Both the position numbers and the translations under genes were made by a program. The notes below the pieces were generated by a model. That model ran no database searches, was not told where the DNA came from, and saw only the letters and a program-made list of their open reading frames with translations. Shown here piece by piece: positions 7,792 through 14,900 of a stretch of 16,541 nt of DNA (within the stretch, counting starts at the first letter, position 1; the number at the start of each line of letters is the position of its first letter). Source of the DNA: Nitrospirota bacterium. Lineage in GTDB: Bacteria; Nitrospirota; Nitrospiria; Nitrospirales; Nitrospiraceae. The stretch is from positions 1 through 16,541 of the forward strand of contig JACPZN010000188.1 in assembly GCA_016195505.1 (NCBI GenBank). Reading direction: 5' to 3'.

Positions 7792-8943
7792 TTACGATTC
7801 TGGAACGCTCGTCGTGGCTGCTGCGATAGCCATGGCGGGGAGAGAAGCCTTGCATTCGTTCACCACCCGAGTGAAGAGATCCGTCAGCATCGGATCAAAA
7901 TGCGTGTGAGACTGGAGAGAAATCCGACGAATCGCATCATCAACACACAGAGGCGAACGACCGGGAGTTTCAGCCGTTAGATGGTCGAAGGTTTGCGCAA
8001 TGCTGACGATGCGAGCCAGCAGAGGAATGCCGTCGCCCTGGAGCCCGTGCGGATAGCCTTGCCCGTCCCACCGTTCGTGATGGTACGACACAATCTGGCC
8101 TACCTCTGCCGGAAATCCTAAAGGAAGGATCATGTGAGCTCCACGATCGGGATGTTCCTTGCACGAGATCGCTTCACCAGAGGGAAGACTCTGGTCATCG
8201 GAAAATCTATACGATGCCAAGCTGGTTTTTCCGATATCGTGAAGAAACGCTCCCATGGCCAATGATTTTTGTTCGGCGATCGTAAGATTGAGACGATTGG
8301 CCATCAATGTGGCGTAAAAGCTCACTCGGCTCGAATGGTTCAATAACTGCCGGTCCTTCGCTTCGAGAAGGTCCGACAAGAGCGGGAGCAAGTCTTGATT
8401 TTCATGCTGTAGGACGGCGTCGCTTTGGGTATTTTTGGCGATCGCGAAATAGCCGGCTTTGAGTGCCTGCCACGCATGGACGCTTTCTTGCTCCGATCCC
8501 CAGAGGTCTGGGGTTGTTCGAAGAAAGTTTCGGATAAAGTCGAGCCGCTGCTTCTTTTCCAGAGTCTGGTTGATCAGGGTGATGAGCTCTGTCACGTTAA
8601 ACGGTTTGAGCAGATACCCCGCAGCCCCATGACGAATGCCTTCCATGGCTGACTTGAGACTTCCGTATCCCGTGATGATGATGACTTCGACATCGGTGTG
8701 ACTGTGTTTGATGTCCTGAAGTAGGTCCATGCCTTGGCGATCGGGAAGCTTCTGGTCGAGGGTAATAAGATCAATAGGCTGCTCATTGAGAATTTCCAGA
8801 GCCGCTTTGGCATTGTCCGCTGATCGTATGTTGAAGAAGGGGCGGAGAATGACCTTGAGAGCGTCGCGAGGGCCGGCTTCGTCGTCTACGACGAGCACGG
8901 TGGGCTTAGTTTTGGTCGGTTCGGAGGTTGCTGGACTGCTCAT
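7792..8943 (-). CDS. Response regulator with receiver and HD-GYP domain (c-di-GMP phosphodiesterase family)
   Basis: This 383-residue cytoplasmic protein has an intact receiver domain: Asp20/Asp21, phospho-acceptor Asp63 (TLDQKLPD), Thr91 and Lys113 (LLKPF). A helical linker (about 125-190) leads to an HD-GYP domain of the RpfG type, which hydrolyses cyclic di-GMP. Visible HD-GYP motifs are HSSRVSFYA (His203), LHDIGK (His235, Asp236, Lys239), EHPDRGA (His264), HHERWDGQGYP (His288, His289; GYP at 295-297) and HFDPML (348-353). The usual AVADxFDALT segment reads SIAQTFDHLT here, so the first Asp, expected to be a metal ligand, is Gln317. Activity may therefore be reduced, altered or absent. It is the last gene of the signalling cluster, 202 bases after the sigma-54 activator and preceded by its own sigma-54-type promoter, which implies control by that neighbour. 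Confidence 0.92.
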   Translation of the reverse strand: MSSPATSEPTKTKPTVLVVDDEAGPRDALKVILRPFFNIRSADNAKAALEILNEQPIDLITLDQKLPDRQGMDLLQDIKHSHTDVEVIIITGYGSLKSAMEGIRHGAAGYLLKPFNVTELITLINQTLEKKQRLDFIRNFLRTTPDLWGSEQESVHAWQALKAGYFAIAKNTQSDAVLQHENQDLLPLLSDLLEAKDRQLLNHSSRVSFYATLMANRLNLTIAEQKSLAMGAFLHDIGKTSLASYRFSDDQSLPSGEAISCKEHPDRGAHMILPLGFPAEVGQIVSYHHERWDGQGYPHGLQGDGIPLLARIVSIAQTFDHLTAETPGRSPLCVDDAIRRISLQSHTHFDPMLTDLFTRVVNECKASLPAMAIAAATTSVPES

Positions 8944-8977
8944 GCTTCTCGTGTACGCCTAACTACGTATTCTGTCA

Positions 8978-8993
8978 AGCAATTCTCATTCCT
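8978..8993 (-). promoter_or_regulatory. Sigma-54-type (-24/-12) promoter for the HD-GYP gene
   Basis: Read on the minus strand, AGGAATGAGAATTGCT has GG and GC separated by exactly 10 bases. It matches 9 of the 12 defined positions of TGGCACGN4TTGCW. GG is at 8992-8991 and GC at 8980-8979. The predicted transcript start near 8967 leaves about 24 bases of leader before the ATG at 8943. The neighbouring gene encodes a sigma-54 activator, which supports the call. Confidence 0.6.
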
Positions 8994-9035
8994 TTTCGTG
9001 TGGTTAGGAAGCATTGTCAATAGGGAGGGGCGGGC

Positions 9036-9083
9036 CTACGTAGAGTAACTATAGGTAGTTTACGTGAGTAATGGGCTACGTAG
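9036..9083. promoter_or_regulatory. Paired CTACGTAG palindromes, candidate activator-binding enhancer
   Basis: Perfect 8-bp palindromes CTACGTAG lie at 9036-9043 and 9076-9083, starting 40 bases apart. Between them is a third inverted repeat, AACTA-N4-TAGTT (9047-9060). A related CTACGTAT occurs at 8963-8970, around the predicted transcript start. The pair sits about 70 and 110 bases upstream of that start, a normal distance for NtrC-type enhancers. The binding protein is inferred. Confidence 0.5.
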
Positions 9084-9112
9084 TTTTCTGTGCGTGCTGG
9101 AGAGAATTGAGT

Positions 9113-9124
9113 GTGATATATCAC
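9113..9124. repeat. Perfect 12-bp palindrome GTGATATATCAC
   Basis: GTGATATATCAC is fully self-complementary. It lies between the stop of the sigma-54 activator gene and the CTACGTAG pair, about 150 bases upstream of the predicted HD-GYP transcript start. It could be a further operator or enhancer site. It has no T-run and a tight centre, so it is not a typical terminator. Confidence 0.45.
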
Positions 9125-9145
9125 GCAACTGAATGAAAGGGTGTG

Positions 9146-10576
9146 TCATTCCTGCACTGCCGGCTCCGGCTCTTGACTGGCTGCATTGTCTGGACGGCCG
9201 ATACCGAGGGTATCCATGCGATATTTCAGCATACGGCGGCTGATCCCGAGTAGATTAGCGGCGTGGGTTTGCACGTAATTGGTTCGCTTCAACGCATCGA
9301 GAATGATTTCCCGTTCAAACTCCATGACCGCTTTTTCTAAAGACATGCGGCCGGCAAGAGTGTCATCCCGGAGTGAGGATGATCGGGAATCGCTCTTGAG
9401 GATCGTAGGCAAATGCTCCGGCGTGATCTGGGCGGCATTTTGTGACCAGATGAAGGCCTGCTCGACGATGTTCTCCAGCTCGCGGACATTACCCGGCCAA
9501 GGGTAGCGCGTGAGAAGTTCGAGCGCATCTTTCCCAAATTCAATATGCGGCCGCCTCTCTTCTTCTACCCGCTTCGCGAGGAAATGTTTGGCGAGGAGCG
9601 CAATGTCCTCGCCGCGCTCGCGGAGAGGAGGAAGGTAAAGTGCAATGACGTTGATGCGGTAATACAGGTCTTCACGGAATTGTCCCTTCCGAACGAGTTC
9701 GTCAAGGTTCTGATTCGTGGCGGCCACAATACGTACATCGACTTTGATCGACTGGACGCCCCCGATCCTGGTGAACTCTCGCTCTTGAAACACACGCAGC
9801 AACTTGGCCTGTGTGACGGGGCTGAGGTCGCCGATTTCGTCGAGGAACAACGTGCCGGTGTTTGCCAATTCAAACTGCCCCACCCGTCGCGCCGTGGCAT
9901 CCGTAAACGAACCCTTTTCATGGCCGAATAGTTCGCTTTCGATCAGAGTTTCAGGCAACGCCGCGCAGTTCAGCGCCACAAACGGCCGTTCTCGTCGTGA
10001 ACTGTTGTAATGCAGGGCCTTCGCGACCAACTCTTTGCCTGTTCCACTTTCGCCGGTCACTAGAACGGTCGTGCGGCTGTCCGACACCTGCTCAATTTTC
10101 GCATAGATTTCCTGCATGCCCTGGCTTTTCCCGATCAGATTATGGAAGGCATAGCGCTGGACAACTTGGGCCCGTAGTTGTTTGACCTCGCGTTCCAATT
10201 CGAGAGAATTCAAGGCGCGATCGACGACGATCCGTAATTCCTCGACATCGAACGGTTTCGACAGATAGTCCGCCGCTCCAAGTTTCATCGCATCGACTGC
10301 GGTTTTCACGGACTTGGTGCCGGTCAGCATAATGACCGGCGTCATCTTGCTTTCGGACCGAAGAGTTTGAAGGACCGCCAGTCCATCGGTTCCAGGAAGA
10401 ATCACGTCGAGCAGGACAAGATCCGGCCCTTCCTTCCGAAACACCTCAAGCCCTTCTTGCGCATCGGCTGCCTGGGAAATGTCGTAGGAAGGCTCCAGAA
10501 CCATCTTAAGAGAGGTACGGACTCGTGCTTCGTCGTCGATCAGGAGAACGCGCTTCTTAGGGGCCGAATTATCCAC
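9146..10576 (-). CDS. NtrC-family sigma-54-dependent response regulator
   Basis: The 476-residue protein has the full three-domain enhancer-binding architecture. The receiver (1-120) has Asp14/Asp15, phospho-acceptor Asp57 (LLDVILPG), Thr85 and Lys107. The AAA+ domain (about 145-380) has Walker A GESGTGKE (175-182), Walker B GTLFLDEIGD (241-250) and the arginine-finger region FREDLYYRI (300-308). The Fis-type helix-turn-helix is at about 414-458. The sigma-54-contacting loop is GSFTDA (222-227) instead of the common GAFTGA, a variation that keeps the critical Phe-Thr pair. The GTG start at 10576 is set by AGGAG 4 bases upstream. It follows the histidine kinase by 18 bases, so the two form a cognate pair. 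A likely target is the HD-GYP gene, given its sigma-54-type promoter. Confidence 0.95.
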   Translation of the reverse strand: MDNSAPKKRVLLIDDEARVRTSLKMVLEPSYDISQAADAQEGLEVFRKEGPDLVLLDVILPGTDGLAVLQTLRSESKMTPVIMLTGTKSVKTAVDAMKLGAADYLSKPFDVEELRIVVDRALNSLELEREVKQLRAQVVQRYAFHNLIGKSQGMQEIYAKIEQVSDSRTTVLVTGESGTGKELVAKALHYNSSRRERPFVALNCAALPETLIESELFGHEKGSFTDATARRVGQFELANTGTLFLDEIGDLSPVTQAKLLRVFQEREFTRIGGVQSIKVDVRIVAATNQNLDELVRKGQFREDLYYRINVIALYLPPLRERGEDIALLAKHFLAKRVEEERRPHIEFGKDALELLTRYPWPGNVRELENIVEQAFIWSQNAAQITPEHLPTILKSDSRSSSLRDDTLAGRMSLEKAVMEFEREIILDALKRTNYVQTHAANLLGISRRMLKYRMDTLGIGRPDNAASQEPEPAVQE

Positions 10577-10580
10577 AGTA

Positions 10581-10585
10581 CTCCT
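10581..10585 (-). promoter_or_regulatory. Ribosome-binding site for the sigma-54 activator GTG start
   Basis: AGGAG on the minus strand, 4 bases before GTG at 10576-10574, supports the rare start codon and lies within the 18-base gap after the kinase stop. Confidence 0.7.
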
Positions 10586-10594
10586 AGTTATTGG

Positions 10595-11869
10595 TCAGGC
10601 GAGGGACGGAAGATTGATGCGGAACGTTGTCCCAACCCCTTCCATGCTCTGCACTTGAATCTCGCCTTGGTGTTCTCTAATGATCTGATGGGCGATGGTC
10701 AGCCCTAGTCCCGTTCCTTCGTTCTCACCGCTGGTGTGTTTGGTGGTAAAGAAGGGATCGAAGATGTGTTCGAGATTGGCAGCGGAAATGCCGTGCCCTG
10801 TATCTACAATTTCGATTTGAACCCAGGCCTTGTCTTCTGGCTTCATGAGCTTACTGGTTCTGACACGAAGAGTACCGCCTTGCTCGCCGATGGCGTCCAT
10901 CGCATTCAGGAGCAAGTTCAAGAGAACCTGTTTAATTTGTTGCCGGTCTAGCATGACACGAGGAAGCTCTGACGCCAACTCTTTTTCAATCTTGATCTCT
11001 CGACTGTCTGCTTTAACCTCGATGAAGTACAGGCAGGATGACACGATGTCGTTCAGATCCTCGTCGGTCAGTTTGGGTTCCATGTAGCGGGCATAGTCGA
11101 GAATCTCCTGGATCAAGCGTTCGATTCGGTGAACATCGTCGAGCACCACGCGACTGAAATCCCGAATAAATTCAGTATCATCCTTTCGGTCGGGGGCCAG
11201 CTGGATGAATGTCTTGATCGAGGTCAGCGGGTTTCTGATTTCGTGGGCGAAGCCTCCAGCGATGATTTCCAACGAACGTAACCGATCAGTCCGTCGCATG
11301 AGGGTTTGCGACTGGTGAAGATCCTCGTAGGTCAATATTGAGTCCAACGCATTGGCGGCGCTCTGAGCCATGGCCGTCAGAAGTTCCATACTATCGGGGT
11401 CGATACAGTTCGTTGCCGGCTTTGATTGAAGCAAGACAAACGCGACCAATCTCCCCCTATTGAGGAAAGGAATGGCGAAGCTACTGCTCAGACTTTCGAG
11501 CATGTGCAACCGCGAGTCATCTATGGCATTCGAATGTGTGCCATCGGCCAGCATGAATATGTCAAGAATTTGTTGGTGCCGGGCAAGTTCTTGAACAAGG
11601 GGGTGATCGAGAGAAATTACGGGCGGCACCGAACTTTCGTGGGCAGCTCCCCGTGCGACCAGGCGACGAAAACGTTCGCGTTCGCGTTCGACCAGATAGA
11701 GGGAACCCTGCTGGTATTGTGCGACTTCAGATAGTCCGGAAAGAATACGATCGGCAATCATGGAAAGGTTCGTGATGCGCCCCATGTCCCGGGCAAACTG
11801 TGTGAGGCGTTGAAGCGACTCCATGCCCAATTGGGCAGCCGCTGTTTGTGGAGAAGCGCGGTCTGTCAT
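10595..11869 (-). CDS. Soluble GAF-domain sensor histidine kinase
   Basis: The 424-residue protein lacks signal peptide and membrane segments, so it senses a cytoplasmic cue. A GAF domain occupies about 30-178. The DHp helix carries the H-box GGFAHEIRNPLTSIK with phospho-accepting His209. The ATPase domain has N-box NLLLNAMDAI (Asn322), G1 DTGHGI (356-361), F-box FDPFFTTK (370-377) and G2 GTGLGL (385-390). All catalytic motifs are intact, in an NtrB/AtoS-like style. It is the likely phosphodonor of the NtrC-type regulator 18 bases downstream. The gene starts 118 bases after the large multidomain gene, without a strong ribosome-binding site; Met16 is an alternative start. A weak -10-like TATACT (minus strand, 11971-11966) in that gap might give it a promoter. 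Confidence 0.94.
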   Translation of the reverse strand: MTDRASPQTAAAQLGMESLQRLTQFARDMGRITNLSMIADRILSGLSEVAQYQQGSLYLVERERERFRRLVARGAAHESSVPPVISLDHPLVQELARHQQILDIFMLADGTHSNAIDDSRLHMLESLSSSFAIPFLNRGRLVAFVLLQSKPATNCIDPDSMELLTAMAQSAANALDSILTYEDLHQSQTLMRRTDRLRSLEIIAGGFAHEIRNPLTSIKTFIQLAPDRKDDTEFIRDFSRVVLDDVHRIERLIQEILDYARYMEPKLTDEDLNDIVSSCLYFIEVKADSREIKIEKELASELPRVMLDRQQIKQVLLNLLLNAMDAIGEQGGTLRVRTSKLMKPEDKAWVQIEIVDTGHGISAANLEHIFDPFFTTKHTSGENEGTGLGLTIAHQIIREHQGEIQVQSMEGVGTTFRINLPSLA

Positions 11870-11987
11870 AGAGACTCAAGGATGGAGAACAATCGCCTCA
11901 CGCCGTTGCGTAGTTGCTTGTATCGAAGTTGGTGGTGCGGGGAATACGGGCCGTCACCAGGGTGGAGTATACACCGGGCGCGTTGTT

Positions 11988-14900
11988 TCAGCCAGCGGAT
12001 TTGGCCTTCTGTACGACGGCGAGGAGAAGTTGGCTGTCGAGGACGGGGACGATCCGAAGCGGGCGAGCACCGGCATGGATCAGGAGGCGGGCGAGTTCAT
12101 TTTGCTCATAGCTATGCAGGAGGCCATGGCGAATGGCTTCGCGCAGGCGGCCGAGGTAGTGAAGGACGATCTGGGTGGGGGCGCTGAACTCGTCTTGGCC
12201 TGAGGTGCGTAGGTGGTGACGGAAAAGCGGTGAGAGATCGGTATGCGGTTGAAAGCATGTCAGGACGATCGCTCCCTCTGGGTGCAAAGCTCGAAGTGCC
12301 TGTCGGAGACAGTTGAGAGGAGAGGGGGTAAAAGGGAGGGAGAGGTGGTACAGGACACGTTCAATAGAATGTTCCATAAAGGGAAGCGGCGATTCCCAGT
12401 CTGAGCGTAGCCATCTCGCCTCAACCAGTTGGGCGGGAGAAACAGCCGCCGTAAATGTGGTGGTCAACTCACGAGCGAATGTACGGACATGTCGTTCCGC
12501 AACTCTTAGAGATTCATGGGACTGGCCAAGCCCGATGTAATGGACAGGACCGGCCGGTGGTCCGCCCTGGTGTATCAACCGATACGCTTGGTTTGTCAGC
12601 ATCACACGGGCAAGGTCGCCTTGCCCGCAGCCAAAATCGAGGACCGTCATGCCCGATTCAAGAGGCAGGAGCCGCCGATAGAGTTCGTTCTCCAACGCCC
12701 AGTAGTCCGGCAGGTTTCCTAACTGAGGGAGTTGAGCCAAACGAGCCACCCAAAGGGCGTCGCGTGTGGCCTGAGACACGTGGTGTCGAATGCGGATACG
12801 CTCCTGCTCCAGCTGCTGTTGGTGATGAATGTCTCGCGCAGCCGGTTCGCGCATCTGGATTGATGGAGGATTGCTGGTCGTGACGGCTGAAATCTGGTTG
12901 AAGATCATCCGAAACGCTGAGCTATGGCGCTCGTCATGGACACTGGATTCGTAGGAAACATCCGCCTGCAGCGGGACAACGACCGGTGCGGTTCCCAATG
13001 CACGGAGAGCTCGGCCTAAAGGTCCAAAAGTATGTTCAACAGGGCGATTATTTCTGGGAGACGTAAGGATGATTGGCGGTGTGGCCAGTGCGGCGAGGTC
13101 AGTTGTCGTCGTGCCCAAACTGGCATACTCTCCGGCGAGTGCGTCGCTGATAAACTGGTCGAGGTTGACATTCAGACCCCAGAGATTGGCCACGCCTCTT
13201 CGCAGACCATGTTGGTGGTCTGCGATCACATCATGCCGGTATGTGATTGAGAGAGCGGTCTGTACATCAAGGACGGGATTCAGCAAGAGAAGGTGGCCGG
13301 CCTCCTGGCTCCGCGCCATGACTTTCAGAGCCACTCGCGCAGCGATGTCTTCGGCCAGAATGGTTAGGGGAGCGGTCGGCCAGGTGGTACGGGCAAACTT
13401 CAAGACATTCTGGAGATCGACCTCCATGCTGCGCAGGGTGGTCAGCAGGATGTCGCCATCGCTCTGCCCCACGTGATTCGTGTGGTCATACCGAAGCGCG
13501 CGGAAGCGATTGGCGGCCAGGTAAAATGAGAGCGGCAAATAGTCAGTTTGTGTCTGTCCGAATCCCGGGACGATGACGACGACTGGAGTGCTGGGTGAGA
13601 TTTGATGGCGGGCATGGTCATCCGTCACGGCGATAACCTGCTGCCGTGCGTTTCGGCATTCGCGTCTGGCGCTGATGATCAACGAACGGCCGGCAATGCC
13701 TTCAAGATCCATGGAGGAACCTATGTGCTGCGCGACCACGCGGTTGATCTCTCGTTCCGCGAAGGGCGTCAGTTGGGCAAAGCGGATACCGATACGTTGT
13801 CCCGGCTGCGACGGACCAGGCTTCAGTTCGGATGGGACCGTAGGATCCGGAGCGGTCCAGATGATGCGAGCGGTCAGGATTGCTTCGGGCATTTCCGGTT
13901 CATGAGTTCTGGGCTGATCAAGCGATCCAGTTGTTGAAAAGTGGAGCGCGATCACGTCGTCCACAATACCTGGGGCCTGTTCCATTTGAACGCAGGCACC
14001 ACTGCGACTGAAATTTATGACAAGTCCCAGTGGACGATGGGCGGTCGCATCCAGGGATGGAGTATCGGTGCGAAAGGGCAATGCGACACGAGCTCTCACG
14101 GCTTCGCGACGATCTGTGCTTCGGCGATCTGTTTCTCCAAAAGTCGAGGTGGGATCGGCTGCATCATCGGGCAGAGAGAGCAGGGCTTCGAGGGTCAAGG
14201 AGAAGGTGTGCTCTCGGGCCTCATCGATGAATGATGCCAGCACTTGCTGCTCGATATTGTTGTGCGAGGCGAAACGGAATGCGAGGCGGGAGTTTTGCGG
14301 TTCGGCGTTGGTCCGACGCAGCGTCTCTCCCCGCTCATGAGCAGTGGCTTGTAATTCCAGGATCCCAACGGCGGTCTTGAGAATCACGTAAGCTGGCTGT
14401 TGTTCGACCGATGGGAGCAGGCCCTCCACCACCAGTCCCGCCCCGCCCAGGCCAAGGTTCGTCACGGTTCCATCGTACATCGCGTTGCCAACTGTAATGC
14501 GCGCCGGAAAATGGACGGACACCCGCACGCGATTGCGACGATCAGGCAGGGGCTGTGGTGGCTGATGAGTAGGAGGAAGACGGGTTATTGGTAGAGCCGC
14601 GGGTGCTGGGGGTGGGGGAGGAGGATTTGAGGGCGATGCCGCTGCCGGTGTCGTAGCAGGGGAAACGGGAGGGCTTGGTGGAGCGAGGGGGCCGCGTGTC
14701 TCAGGCGCAGGCTCCACTGGAATCCAAATCTTGATAGACAGCATGCCGCCAACGGGGGCCAGAAAATCCAAACGACCTCCCAGTTGTTTGATCAATGCAT
14801 AAGCTTCAAAAAGGTCCGCGGTTTCCTGGAGCGGCGGCCCCTGTTCCGTGGTGACGACAGCGATTTCCTCGAGATGGATTTCGACTTCAGCGGGAGGCAT

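Noticed and set aside
9545..9931. 128-codon plus-strand frame opposite the sigma-54 activator
   Set aside because: It overlaps the AAA+ core, whose motifs are intact on the minus strand.
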